Positions 1 to 12,359 of a DNA stretch of 64,000 bases are shown here, one piece after another. The stretch is taken from NCBI RefSeq assembly GCF_026210795.1, contig NC_089444.1, positions 3,214,501-3,278,500 on the forward strand. The letters are read 5' to 3'. Made by a program: the position numbers and the translations under genes. Numbering within the stretch: the first letter of the stretch is position 1; each line of letters opens with the position of its first letter. The notes below the pieces were generated by a model. It was given only the letters and a program-made list of their open reading frames with translations. It made no database searches and was not told the origin of the DNA. Source of the stretch: Rhizophagus irregularis (lineage: Eukaryota; Glomeromycota; Glomeromycetes; Glomerales; Glomeraceae).

Positions 1-792
1 AATTAATCTGGTTTAAAAAATCGTAAAAAAAGATTTTTAAAAACTAGAGAGAATGAAAAAATAATAAATCCGGTTTTCAAAAACCGGGAAAAGAAAACGG
101 TTTTCAAAAGAAAGAAAAAAAAAATCAATTTTGGTTTAACCGTTATCTTGGTTTATCCGTTAAAGAAACAGCCAAAAAAAAAAATTTTTGGTTTAATAGT
201 ATAGCCATCAAAGGAAAAACTGAAGAGAAAAAAAACCAAAAAAATTTTTTTTTTTACTGCAGCGATCGGATTTACTACGAAATTCAACGATCAGAATCCT
301 GTTTTAACACAAACAGTCCTGAAAATTATAGTCACGAAATTCAAAATCCTGTTTGTAATATCCTTATGAATATCATGAATAAAAAATAGATTAAAAAAAT
401 TATATCTTTATATGCAAACATTACATTTTATTTAATATAAAGTAAAAAACTGAAATTTATTTTTTAAAATATAACTTTTAAAATAATAAGATTAATTTTT
501 GTAAAATATTTAAAAATCATATAATATAAAAATTTCAATTATTACAATTATTACTCAATTTTGCGACGTATTAATTAATTTTATAATAAAGACATTATAA
601 TTGTAATATATAATAATCTTAAAATATTTCGCAAGAATTAAAGTGTAACAAAATTATCATGTCTAAAAAAAAAAAGAAGATAATAAGTGTAGGGATAATG
701 AGTGTCAAGATTTTGAATATGATTTGTCAGGATTGTGAGCGTTGGGGATTTGGTTTCCGCAGCGATCCGGAAATGGCTGAAAAAGGAATATG
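1..792. other. AT-rich non-coding stretch
   Basis: I see no convincing reading frame here. The first 260 bases hold degenerate, partly inverted CCGGTTTT/AAACCGG and GGTTTAACCGTT motifs of the kind seen in hAT-type transposon ends elsewhere in this window, so this may be an old transposon end. No terminal repeat pair could be closed. Confidence 0.4.
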
Positions 793-1267
793 ATTAGTAA
801 TATTTATTTCATGGGGAGTTGGGAATAATATGGTTTTTTTTCCGAAGGGAAAAAAACCCCTTCCCATGAGCGTGTCATTCATTAAAGATTAACTTTTTTG
901 CGCAATTTTTAAAAATTAGTATGAAGGTGATCATGAGCACTTAGTGTTACAGGGGATTAAAGAATTAATCCCCTGTCGCACTAAGTGTCACTCATGATCA
1001 CCTTCATACTAATTTTTAAAAATTGCGAGTGATTAGTTGAGTTTATAAATAACCGGGAATCTTCGTTTAGTTATTTCCCGGTCTCATATAGATAGCCGGA
1101 AAATTACTAATTTTAGTTTAAAATAGTTAAAATAGTTAATATTTAATGAGTGACACGCTCCAGGGGATTACCCGTTTATTTCCTGGGAAGGAAAACAATA
1201 GGGCTTTTTTCCCTTCGGGAAAAAAACCCTATTATTTCCAACTCCCCATGAAATAAATAATACTAAT
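793..1267. mobile_element. 475-bp palindromic element (foldback/MITE-like)
   Basis: The two ends are inverted copies. The left end starts ATTAGTAATATTTATTTC and the right end, read backwards, starts ATTAGTATTATTTATTTC. The match continues through CATGGGGAGTTGG, a T-run with CCGAAGGG, and a GAGCGTGTCA motif. A second hairpin sits in the centre (about 900-1027), with arms of about 60 bases on either side of a CAGGGGATTAA/TTAATCCCCTG core. No reading frame is present. I found no clear target duplication, so the class is open. It resembles a non-autonomous foldback or MITE-type element. Confidence 0.7.
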
Positions 1268-1689
1268 TTTTATTTTTCGTCATCGTGATTTATTAAATAC
1301 AATTGCGTCTGCGCCCGTGTTGATTGCTGTAAAGTCATGTGCACGTGCCGATGGCCAATCCGCATCCATTGGCGCAGGAGCCCTCATCTGATCTACTGCG
1401 CAGTAATTATTGCTATTGCATTACATTATTAAGTATAGTACATAGACAATAAAATTCTTGACGCAATAATTCCTTAATCCTTGTTTAGTATTTTCATTAT
1501 TTTTTTCAAGTCTCTTTTTACATTTTTTTTCAAGCGTGTGAGATTAGTCATTAATTCCTTAGACCTTTTCAGTTTTTCACAACAATAATCAAAATCAAAA
1601 AAGATTATACTGAATTTTTTATCATGCCATCCATTATTCTAATAAAATATTTAATAATTTTTTCTAGGTCGTACAAGTGCATTGTATTT

Positions 1690-1860
1690 TTTGTTACGGT
1701 ACGTTTTGCCGAAAGCCATTTTGCTGAAGGGATGTTTTGCCGAAAAGATGTTTCGCCGAAGAGACGTTTCGCTGAAGGGATGTTTCACCGAAGTCGTTTC
1801 GCCGAATCATCTATTTCGCCGAAAGGACATTTCGCCGAAGAAGCCATTTTGGCGAAAATG
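1690..1860 (+). repeat. Degenerate 15-base tandem repeat (TTTCGCCGAAGGGATG type)
   Basis: About ten imperfect copies of a unit like TTTCGCCGAAGGGATG stand in a row. Since 15 is a multiple of three, the run stays open and reads as a repetitive peptide rich in FAEGMF and SPKGHFAE. That is a side effect of the repeat length and I do not treat it as a gene. A related run lies at 2470-2610 in the opposite orientation. Confidence 0.7.
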
Positions 1861-2469
1861 ATAGAAATATCACTTTTATAAAATTATTAATCATGCAATC
1901 ATGAAAATAACATTTTTATTTATTTATTTATTAATCTCATCATGAACCTTAATTCGTAGTCATGTAAGATTATATGATGGTTTTACAATACTGTGAAGAT
2001 GGAAATTTGAGAAATTACTATATGAATAAAAAATTAGATTATTATTCAAAAATTGATAAATTACAACAAATTGCAAGTGGACTTCTGGTTCACACTTTAT
2101 TAATAAGAAATTGCAAGGCATTTTTACTAAAATTTCGTTAATTAACAATTATTTTTCCAGAATTATGAATATCCATAAGGCTCAAAATTTATATTTATAC
2201 ATTTTAACATATATTAATGGATTTTTCAAAAAAAAAGTAATATAAAAAAATAAAAATTATTCCTATTTTAAGGTTAACAGTTTATTTTGTAAAAAAAAAT
2301 TTAAAATTTTTCCAATTATCAACTTTTAAGAATTATTTGTGAAATTGTAAGATTTACAAATGTTACAATTAATACTTGAATAAAATAGATCCGATGTCAG
2401 AGTTTTCTCAATAAAAATTTCAGCCAATTCGGCTAAAAATTGACCGATTTACCTATGTAAGAAACGCAG

Positions 2470-2610
2470 ATTTTCCAAGGTTTTGGCAAAATGTCCTTTT
2501 GGTGAAATAGCCATTTGACAAAATGGCTTCGTCAAAATGGGTTTCAGCGAAACGTCCCTTTGGCAAAATGGCCCTTTGGCAAAATGTCCTGATACCGTAT
2601 TTTTTACAAG
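2470..2610 (-). repeat. Inverted partner of the TTTCGCCGAAG tandem repeat
   Basis: Read on the minus strand, this run shows GGACATTTTGCCAAAGGG and GGACGTTTCGCTGAA units. They are preceded by a flank (TTTTTTACAAG..ACGGTA) that resembles the flank of the 1690-1860 array. The two arrays face each other about 0.6 kb apart and may be the ends, or two copies, of one dispersed repeat. Confidence 0.6.
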
Positions 2611-2661
2611 TAAAAAAATCTTGTTTTTGCGAACCTCTTTATTTTTAGAAAAGCAAAACAT

Positions 2662-5600
2662 GTCAATGAACTTTAAAAATGAAAATCATATCTTTTCCGA
2701 TCTCAAGTAACGGTTTTAAAATTTAATTTGTCAAATGCAAAAAAATTCATATTTTATTCCTTAAATAATGCTCTTCATGTGAAGTATGAACCTATTCATT
2801 ACAAATTGATACTCCTCATGTTGATATTTCCGCACCAGAAAATTCTGTTGATTATGAGCAAAATGATAATATTATTAACAATGGATCGTCAGGTATTGCT
2901 TAATTAAAAGATATTCAAATTAATTGTAATATATTAATGAATCTTTCTCTAGATGGTAGGTTTATCTTCTGTTATATTAATTTTACTTTTCTACTTATAC
3001 TTAATATTTATCTTAATCTTACATTTTAGTAAAATAGCACATCTAGAGACGAAGATAAAATCTAGAATAAATGCTTTCATAAATTAAGATATTTTCTACT
3101 TAGCTGCTAACACTCATATTATATTAAGTATTTGTTTGATTTAAATATTGTTTACAAGATATTCACTATAATTAATAACTTTTAGTATAAGGAGAAGGGG
3201 ATTTAAATTTATTTACTTACATTATAATTAACAGTAGTGCGATTTTTTTTACAAATTAATCAAATGGAATTGGTGAGACCGAGAATAACGTTAAATAGAG
3301 TTTTAAGTTGTAAATTTGCAATGTCCTTATATTATAAATTACACATTTTATTTTATTATTTTTTATACTATACCGATTAAATAAACGTATGGTGTTATAA
3401 TACTGTATTCCTCCAAATGTATAAGTAGGCCAGAATTATACTGATTTAACTAGAATTATGATGGCTATATCATCGTTTACTTTATCCCTACTGACCCTAC
3501 GTCCCTACGCGTTCCTTCAGTGTCAGAATTACATAATGCCGCCTGGAATTATCCAAGAAAGGAAGGATCTGCCCGTTATTTTGGTTTCATTCTACGCAAA
3601 CTCTGTATTGTTGCCTTTTTATGCACCGCTCTTTTTAAGTATTCCTCGGGGTCCTATGTAAATCTTATTTTGCTGGAAATTACTGTATATTATTATATAC
3701 AACTTTTTCAAAACAAACAATAAAAACATGAAAACACAATTTTATAAGAATATCTGTCTGAGTCTGGGCCGGGCCGGGTTTCAAAATATGCCCAAATGCA
3801 AACCTCTACTCCACACGCCAACGTTGAAGATGCTTGTGTGAAAAATAAAAAAGAAAGATTGAACTATCTGATAATGAAAGTGATATAATGAATACGGGAT
3901 CTGGAATGAAGCTATTATTCATATACTCGATCTATACGCAATTTTTTGAACTTCTTTTTTCAGTGCATTTTGGAACTTTAGTTTGCCAAAATTAATTAGA
4001 AAAAACTTCGTTTCGCGCAATCATACTAACTGATATTATTTGGTGGACGCTAATTTTATTTCTTATGAAGTTTTTAAAAATTTGTGCAATAATAGATAAC
4101 ATAAATATGAAACTTTCTAGTTTAATTACAAAATAGCGGGTAAGATTAAATCAATCAAAAGTTTAACTGTTGCATGTGAAGACAGAGTGAAAGTGGAAGG
4201 TTGAGTGTTCAAACCAGAATTTGGTTTAAACTTAAATGATAAATCTTTTTTTCTGAATTCTCACAAGTTTAAGTGATTATTTAACGCCTAATGAACCATG
4301 GCATCAATCACATAATTTAAGATTTTTTTTTTATGCTAGCATTTTATATCCATTAAGTTCATTAATTGCTAAGTTCTGTATAAAATTCAATAAATATTTT
4401 ATAAGCGGGTCAATTAAGAGTCAATTTGTTGCATTCACAATTTATTTATTCTTCAAGTAAATATAAATATAATACGCAAGCATGTTCCAACGTCTCGATT
4501 GCCCTCCGAAACTTAAAGTAAAGAAAGATGAAAGGGAAAGGGTAGGAGAAGGACAGGTAAGAGAAGAAAAAGGGCGAGAATGAAAGAAATTGTTTGGGAA
4601 AAAACCAGTGGTAGCTGCCATAAAAGCTGTTAAGAAGAGTATGAGGACAATTACAATCTAATGAGCAGAAACAATACAATATTTTGATCATTTAATTTTA
4701 TTTTATTTTACAAATAAATATAAATGCAAAACAATTGCTACCCAAAAAAAGAAAACATCAAATTTTAAGTCATATTACAGTATGTCTAATAATAAAAGTA
4801 CTTTTATTATTAACTGTGAGTAAATATATTATATCACGTTATGCACATGATGCTATTCGCCTTTCAATAATTTTACATTAACAAATACTGGAAGTGGAAA
4901 AAGGTGCAAAAGCTATTAAGATTTCATAAACATGATGATGAACAAGAAGAGAGAAAAAAATGATAATAATAAGAAAGATAATTGAAAAATATTTTTGAAA
5001 GAGTTTATAAAAGAACGAAAAAAGAAAAAAAAATAGTGATAAAAGTTTAAAAGTTTCAAGATTAGCTTAAAAAAATTTAGGTTGTACAAATTATGTAATC
5101 ATGTAACGAAATTATTTTTAGTTTAATAATATAATTCTATACATACAGACTTCTTGACATGGAAACCACTTTATTTAACTAATGGAAAATTTATATTATC
5201 TTATAATAATTTACCAATTAATGTTTAATGATATATAAATCAAAATTGATGACATATGATTTGCTAAAGTAAAAATAATAAACTTCTATTACAAAAATTA
5301 ATTAACAAAAATTAAATATAATTGTTAAATTGTTGCTCGTACATGTATTTTTAAATAACTTAACATTTTAGATTAGGCTGTCCATATATGAAAATGATGT
5401 TAATTTGTATAATTTGAATCAATTAATGAAATAGTCCTTGACTCCTTGTTGTACTACAATTTGATAAAATTAATTCATATTACATAAGTACGTTTGTAAA
5501 TCTTGCAATGGAGATCAATGAGAGGCTTATTGTAGAGTAAAAGTTCTACTCCACGTCCACCATCAAATATGCAAGAACTTACAGAAAGCGGCAATATCAA

Positions 5601-6288
5601 TTAGTCAACTTTAAACAATCAACATATAGATATGATAAATAAGCTCCGCTGGTCTTGCTCGGACAATCTGTTGAAGATGAAGAAGGTTTATGACGAAGAA
5701 AGTGAAGATTTTAACTGTTAAAGAAATATTGATATATTAATAAAATTTTTTTATATATTGTATACATATAAAATATTTGCATAACACTTATTTAACCATA
5801 AATTATATATAGATCTATATTTAAATAATTCTATATTCATGCAATTTTATATGAAATATTTATATAAAATTTATGTAACTTTAATTTATAGTGAATTTAT
5901 ATTTAAATGATTCTGTATCTATGCTAATTTTATATAAAAATCTATATAAAAAATAAATTATATCACAGATTTATAAAAATTTATATAATAAATTTACATT
6001 AGATATATATGGAATTACAGATATTACATAGACTCTATAAAAAAGACGAAAATTTTCAATTGAGAATAAAAATAAACAAATACCTAATTTGAAACTAAAC
6101 TATACTAAAAATTCTATACATTTATTGAAATTTTCTATCAGAATATTTTATAACGTGTAATCACGTGACTTTGATTAAGAAATGTAAATTAAAACCCGTT
6201 CGCTTCTTTACTATCTTTAATTATTTGTAATAGTCTTAGTTCTACTACTCTTTAAGAAATAAAATAAAATAAAATAAATTTACCATCT
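2662..6288. other. AT-rich intergenic stretch with weak coding relics
   Basis: No gene can be supported. Short pieces with protein-like composition are visible: about 2784-2899 (a frame containing IDTPHVDISAPENSVDY), about 3515-3660 (GC-richer, with a hydrophobic segment LRKLCIVAFLCTALF) and about 5640-5720 (ends KVYDEESEDFNC then stop). Each is short and has no usable splice context or partner, so I treat them as decayed remnants. Confidence 0.4.
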
Positions 6289-6738
6289 TTAATCTTGCTG
6301 CTTCTTCGTCTTCTTCTTTTCTTTCCTCGTATCCTTCGGCTTGGAGATTTCTAATCGTGGCGATTCCGAAATCGGTCTTTTCTCTCCAATCTTTCTTTCG
6401 TCAGTCAAAAAATTCTCATCCCTGAGTCTTGATGTAAAATCATCGTTGAGCGTTTTATATTCCTGCAGAATCTTGCTTTGTTCCGCTAAACTAATGACTT
6501 TTTGACCCAAGAGCATGAAGTTATTCTTTTCCATTGCCCAATTTTTGAATTCTTGACTCGAATCTTTTAAGTCGAGACCATTTTCTACCTTTATCATTCG
6601 TACGGCTTCCGTGTTAATTTTCTCCATACTGTTCTCCACTATATCACCTTTACTTATTCTCCAAGCTTCTTGTCTCATTTTTCTATAAAGTCTTCTATTC
6701 TTACTATATCTATTATTGTTTTTTTTAATCTTAGGCAT
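6289..6738 (-). CDS. Hypothetical protein, 149 residues, basic ends
   Basis: A single uninterrupted frame starts at an ATG (6738). It encodes a Lys/Arg/Asn-rich N-terminus (KIKKNNNRYSKNRRLYRK), a central charged, mostly helical segment of about residues 30-110, and a very basic Lys-rich C-terminus (KEKKKTKKQQD). There is no signal peptide or membrane segment. Base composition is clearly less AT-rich than the flanks, which supports real coding. I do not recognise a domain. The ends suggest nucleic-acid binding or nuclear location, but that is inference. The upstream side carries a duplicated motif described separately. Confidence 0.55.
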   Translation of the reverse strand: MPKIKKNNNRYSKNRRLYRKMRQEAWRISKGDIVENSMEKINTEAVRMIKVENGLDLKDSSQEFKNWAMEKNNFMLLGQKVISLAEQSKILQEYKTLNDDFTSRLRDENFLTDERKIGEKRPISESPRLEISKPKDTRKEKKKTKKQQD

Positions 6739-6748
6739 TTTTTTTGAG

Positions 6749-6862
6749 AATTTTAAGAATAACGATAACGATGACGTTTTTTGTTGAGAACTGAGAATTT
6801 TTAAGAATAACGATAACGATAACGTTTATTGTCGAGAACCGAGAATTTTTAACTGATCATAA
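6749..6862 (-). repeat. Direct duplication upstream of the 149-residue gene
   Basis: Two copies of a unit of about 48 bases lie directly upstream of the minus-strand start codon. Each contains AAGAATAACGATAACGAT, ACGTTT and a GAGAACTGAGAATTTTTAA-type end. They could belong to the promoter or 5' leader. That role is inferred only from position. Confidence 0.45.
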
Positions 6863-8353
6863 GAAAAAAAAAGTCCCAGTGAGTCTTATATATATATTAA
6901 AAATATGATGCTTAGAAATTTACTAACTGTGACTCAGATGCGGTGTTACAGGCGCTGATATCAATTCGTATAATCATTTCGATTTTAAAATTGTTGTGTC
7001 CAATTGATTTTTTTTACCAATATGACAAATCCAATTTTGGTATCATCAACTCGCTATTCCGCTAATTATTAACATTCAGCCTCTAAACTGGAGTAGTATA
7101 TATTTTTTAATTTATCACATCTCTTTATTCTAAAGTTGCATGTTCGTACAAAGAGATCTACCTCTTTATTTTTAAGTATTTTTAAGCACCAATTAAAATA
7201 AAAAATTTTTTTTACCGGTATGATTTTTTTTATGTTATAACTTATAATATGTTGAGCGAAATATATTATACATGTGATATTGTAATATGTATAGTTTAAT
7301 TTTTACTCAAAATGGATTAATTATTAGACTGAGTGTAAAACTTGGCTGATAGCTGATTTATTTAAATGGATGTATCACAAATATCGTAATCAAATTACTT
7401 AAATGGTTACTATTACATCAATGATGGTAAAATACACAAATAGTTTCGATAAACTTTCGTAAGAAAATTTCTGATATTGATACATGGTATAGTATATCCC
7501 AATAAAATAAATTCTCATTTTTCTAGTTTTTATTTCATTTTTTTGAAAAATTTTTTATAGGGATATTCAATTAAGTAATCTCACGAAAAATTTTTTTTTC
7601 TTTTATTCAAATAATTGTATGTAATTTAAATACTATATGTAACATAAATGAAATTTAATCAAAAAAATAACGTTGTGTATAATGACATAATAATTAATAA
7701 TTTATGTATTTCACTGCATTTTAATTTTCATTATTATATTTACAGTATTTAATGATGTATAATCTTATTATTAATTAATGATTAATTAAAAATTAAAGGT
7801 TGGATCACAATTCACAATAACCACAATATCGTGTTTTGTCTGAACTAATTTCTAAACTTTTGACAAATAATTATTCATTTGTTTTGATATCCCATAATTT
7901 CAAATTTTTCAGATTTCATTATAAATTGGACACTAGTTTGTTGAGAAATAATAACTTTTTTTTAATTGCAACTTTAAAAAAAATGATTATTAAATATTTT
8001 TTAATAATCAGTTTTTCTTTCCCAACTGGGTTCTTCCCAAATGGGCAAGTTTTTTTAATTTTTAGCGGGTTGGGTGTGAATATAAGAAATTTTCAAATGG
8101 AAGAGCTATTTTATTCTAATTTAATATATGAATATAATAATTATTGATTTCTGTTTAACATCTGAACGATTGTACATAATTTATAATTATTTAATAAAAA
8201 ATTAATTTATTATTGATAAAATTCTGTGCTATAAATTTATAAAGATGCGATAATTGACAAAATTTTAAAATGCCAATTCGCACTTGATTATTACATATGG
8301 TAACATTATAATAAGAATCTTTTATGACGCTAAGCGTAAAAATCGTTATTTAT
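6863..8353. other. AT-rich intergenic stretch
   Basis: I see no supported gene, RNA or structured repeat. The longest open stretch (7836-8147, plus strand) begins at a TTG codon and has low-complexity composition. Confidence 0.4.
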
Positions 8354-8439
8354 TCATGGTGTCATCAAATTTGTCCGTTCTACAAATATCAATACTGTAG
8401 CAAAAAAATTGTGATCCACATTTTTAAAAATCTTGCACT

Positions 8440-9238
8440 TTATAGTACTACGGCCCTGCCACAAGGGACTTCCTAAGAAGCGCACTATGCTCCTCCCATG
8501 AAAATTACGCATAGCACCATGCCGTACCACAACCAACCAGCCCTACTGTGAGACTACAGCAAAAGCTGGTACTCACAGGCTTACAAAGTAAGCACACTAT
8601 GCTCCCACCCAACGCATAGCATCATGCTGCTCCAATAGAAATACCCAGCTAAAAATAATGAAGAAATAAAAAAAATCATAAAAAAAATAAAAAATCTGAA
8701 AAATAACAAAAAGTGCACTTACCCTCGGTCCTATCGCAGGACTGCAGCAAAAACTGGTACCCACGAGCTTACTAAAAGTAAGCGTCTATGCTCCAACCCT
8801 CGCATAGTACTATACCGCTCCAAGTTCCCAACCAGCCCTACTGTGAGACTGCAGCAAAAGCTGGTACCCACAGGCTTACAAAGTAAGCACACTATGCTCC
8901 CACCCAACGCATAGCATCATGCTGCTCCAATAGAAATACCCAGCTAAAAAAATGTAGAAATAAAAAAAATCATAAAAAAAAAAAAATAAAAAAAACTGAA
9001 AAATAACAAAAAGTGCACTTACCTTCGGTCCTATCGCAGGACTGCAGCAAAAACTGGTACCCACGAGCTTACTAAAAGTAAGCGTCTATGCTCCAACCCT
9101 CGCATAGTACTATACCGCTCCAAGTTCCCAACTAGCCCTACTGTGAGACTGCAGCAAAAGCTGGTACTCACAGGCTTACAAAGTAAGCACACTATGCTCC
9201 CACCCAACGCATAGCATCATGCTACTCCATCGAAATAC
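8440..9238. repeat. Tandem repeat, period about 295-300 bp, about 2.5 copies
   Basis: The segment beginning CCAACCAGCCCTACTGTGAG at 8533 returns at about 8828 and 9128. Each long unit contains two diverged subunits, one with GCAAAAGCTGGTAC and CAGGCTTACAAAGTAAGC and one with GCAAAAACTGGTAC and GAGCTTACTAAAAGTAAGC. Read on the minus strand, each long unit holds a GTAAGTGCAC donor-like site and, about 75 bases on, a TTTTTAG acceptor-like site. All three minus frames of the putative exon contain stops, so if transcribed it is non-coding. Confidence 0.75.
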
Positions 9239-9294
9239 CCAAAAGACTACTTTCCGGACATTTAAAGTATGACGACGAAAACAAAGTTAATATG
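9229..9294 (+). pseudogene. Left part of a coding region split by a retroposed copy
   Basis: One plus-strand frame reads KRLLSGHLKYDDENKVNM up to 9294, where a poly(A)-tailed insertion begins. The same frame resumes after the right target duplication at 10196 as VPTKYLEVYLNI, so the two pieces were once continuous. I do not recognise the protein. The 300-bp tandem repeat abuts it on the left and no start codon was found. Confidence 0.5.
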
Positions 9295-10183
9295 AATGGT
9301 GATAGCGTATTTTACTGAGCAGGAGACAGTGGTGGGTACTTTACAGGAAGAAGGTAGTGCAGATCTGATATGAAAGGTGCAGAATTTCAAAATTATATAC
9401 AGAAACGGTAGAGCTTCGAAGAAGATAGAAAGGGAGAAGACGAAAACGCCTGATATGCAAACATCAGTTGGCCAATCGGCAAACATTTCTACGCCACTGA
9501 CACCTCCTGATAGAATATACATGGAGTTAGCAAATATGGCGGTCAAGAAATACAAAAAAACTACACCTTTGGTGATAGTGGATATAATTATCAATTGGAG
9601 ATTAGGAGAGGATTCAAACTCGGACTTGGATTCAGTTGACGAAGAACTGAGAGTAGTCAAGGCTGAAGCTTCGACCAAAACACCTCTAAAACAAGATAAT
9701 ATTGCGCCAGAAGAAGTCGTGGTCTCGTGGAGTTATAAAGGATTATCGTGTGACCAAAAAGATAGAGTACGTGTGATACCAAGTGCCCAGCCGAGGAATC
9801 CGAAGGTATAGCAGAGGTAAAAGCGAAGCTGACAGAACTGGAAGAGATCTTTACAACAACTTCCAATGATATGGAAATGCAATATATTAGGATAGAGGCT
9901 TTGTACACGTTGAGCAAAAAACAAGATCTAGGTGGTTGTGAGCTGATTTTAATTTTTTTTTTTGGGATTTCTTCACTTTAGGTTCAACTTTTTGTTATAG
10001 TTATTGTGAGAGAACAAAGTTTATTCATTTGCTTGTTCGTGCAACTGCATATCTTAATGTGTACTCTTGGTAATGTATTTAGATAGGTTATTTTGCTATA
10101 GAGTCGCACAACTATTTGGTTGGCGTCTCTAAGTATTTCTAAATATTATATATGTACTCGTACTAATTTGCAAAAAAAAAAAA
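9295..10183 (+). mobile_element. Poly(A)-tailed retroposed copy with 12-bp target duplication
   Basis: AAAGTTAATATG stands at 9283-9294 and again at 10184-10195. The second copy follows directly on a run of about 15 A residues. A direct duplication plus a 3' poly(A) run is the mark of LINE-driven insertion, either a 5'-truncated LINE or a processed mRNA copy. Inside, one frame (about 9302-9811) reads as protein with a stop at about 9372 and a frameshift near 9780. Past the shift an acidic, coiled-coil-like stretch (AEVKAKLTELEEIFTTTSND) continues. No reverse transcriptase motif is visible, so a processed pseudogene is likelier than a LINE body. The parent gene is not recognised. Confidence 0.7.
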
Positions 10184-10195
10184 AAAGTTAATATG

Positions 10196-10460
10196 GTCCC
10201 AACAAAATACCTAGAAGTCTACTTAAATATTGACAGACGGTGAAAAGGAAAGTTATAAAAATCGACTATGGGCTAGAGGAAGGGGGAGAGTCGACAAAAT
10301 GAAACGTCCGGAACCTACAAAAGAGAAACCCGAAACGTTAGTAAACGTTTCGCTAAATAAAAAAAATGAAAAAATAGAAAAACAGAATTTCATAAGTTTA
10401 CCTTATATATATATTTATATCAAAATTCTGTCCAAGAGGCGTCCAGAGCCGTGGTCCTAG
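10196..10460 (+). pseudogene. Right part of the coding region split by the retroposed copy
   Basis: This continues the frame left at 9294 (VPTKYLEVYLNI). It then needs a one-base shift near 10,230 to enter a long basic frame, TDGEKESYKNRLWARGRGR followed by MKRPEPTKEKPET, with a low-complexity end (YIYIYIK). The insertion and the shift mark it as broken. No domain is recognised. Confidence 0.45.
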
Positions 10461-12359
10461 ACAACAAGAGTGAAAAAAGGTGAGAGAGAGGATAGAGGGT
10501 TTTTATAGTTTTTATACTTTATGAGTATAAAAATTTTTCCATAAAAGATGACTCATAATTATATTGATCGTATTTACGCGTCGCGTATAATTATAATAGG
10601 AAATTGTTAACTTGTCAACTGATCAAAATCATAATTTGAGGTTCCGATTTCCGATTTAGAAAGCTTGTTATATTCAACTGAATATAATAGTAAATATGTG
10701 AATATAATATATATTCTAAAGGAATCACTTAATGATTATTCGAAGTGATGTACTACTGCCACCCTTGGGGAATACTATAAATACTATAAAAAATGGTAAA
10801 AGTTAATGCCGTAAATAGTGATTCTACACTACGGTTGACTTAAATATCATATTAATAAAATTTATAGGTATGTATTAATCCGGTTATTATTAGGATATCA
10901 TTGGAAAAAAAATACTCTAATAGAATTTCAAACAGAAACTTCATTTCACAATATTCTATATTTAGTTACGGTATAGTTTTATCATTTAGTGCGCTGTTAT
11001 GTATTTTTTTATCAAGTACGATTTTACGGTACGATAATTATTTGCAGACCATAATATCTTATTTTTAAAAAATTGATTATTTCAGCCAATTATATTGACA
11101 GGATTTAATTTTATCAAATCATCTGGCCAAAACAATTTTAAAAAATATTTTTGTATTACTTCGAAATTACCCGCCAGAATTTAAACTAAAATAAATTTAA
11201 TATATAACTCTCAATAGTAAAATCACGCTATTCATTTATTCATCACGCTGCATCACATTCTACACTTTTTTATTTTATTATATATTATGGGGACGGTGTG
11301 TGAATCACGCACCCATAAAAAAATTTTTTGGAAAAAAACTCTAATAAATGATCATTTTTCTAGGATGGTATTCGCGTGTTCGATACACGTAACGACGTGT
11401 GAATTAGTGTCTGAAGTATGTCTGCCATAAAATTGGATTTTTTGATTTTACGACCTAGTTCGAAGAAACTTTTATATAAATAAAAAAAAAAAGGTGAAAT
11501 TTATGTTTTAAAATTTTCTTTAATAATTATTATTTCACATAATAATATTTTTTAAATGGCCTTTATATATAGTTAATAATGAATTATTTCATATAAAAAT
11601 ATTTTGTTAAATGCCATTTGATAATTAACAACTTTTTACTAAAACTGTAATAGTTGTTACAATTCTTAACTTTTAAACTACCAAACGAACTTCGGACTCC
11701 ATATTAATTAAAATACGCAACATGCGTCACGTAACTTGTTCATGTAAATTCATACTATACTGAATTTAAAATTCACAAATACTCAGACTAATCGTAAATT
11801 ACGGTAATGGCAATTATTTAATCGATTATTTCAGGAGTATCAGTATCACAAGAAATGCAAGCACGTTAATGATTTGCAACTGCGGTAGTAGATATCGCTA
11901 AAAAGAAATTTTTCGCCTTTCTATAACTTTTAAGGAAAATTTAGCCACAAAGATCACGATAATAAGTCTAATTTAAGGACACGAAAATTCAAAAAAATTC
12001 TAAATATATTACTTTTACTATAAATACAAGCATCAATAGATGATTTTAAAAATTTAAGACCAAAAAAAAAATCAAAAAAAAATGAGTCGTATTATTTTAC
12101 TCCTTGCTCTTTTACCATAACCGGATTTCTGCAAGCGTATCGTTAACGTACGTTAACAATAATGTTAACCAAGTGATTTCCTTTTTTAGAAAGTTAACCA
12201 ACCACTTTTAGCAGCGATTACAAACAAACCTTTCCATTTACAAAATAATGATTTACGTCATGATTACATCAAATATGATTTTACGCCAATTTTCACCCAT
12301 AAAAAAATGTATTTTCTTATAAATAAATGACAGATTGTAACTAAACGTATAGAAACAGA
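10461..12359. other. AT-rich intergenic stretch
   Basis: No gene is supported in any frame. Nothing structured stands out beyond homopolymer runs. Confidence 0.4.

Noticed and set aside
4446-4691. 81-codon minus frame, Phe/Ser/Tyr-rich
   Set aside because: Low-complexity antisense of a purine-rich stretch; no start context or domain.
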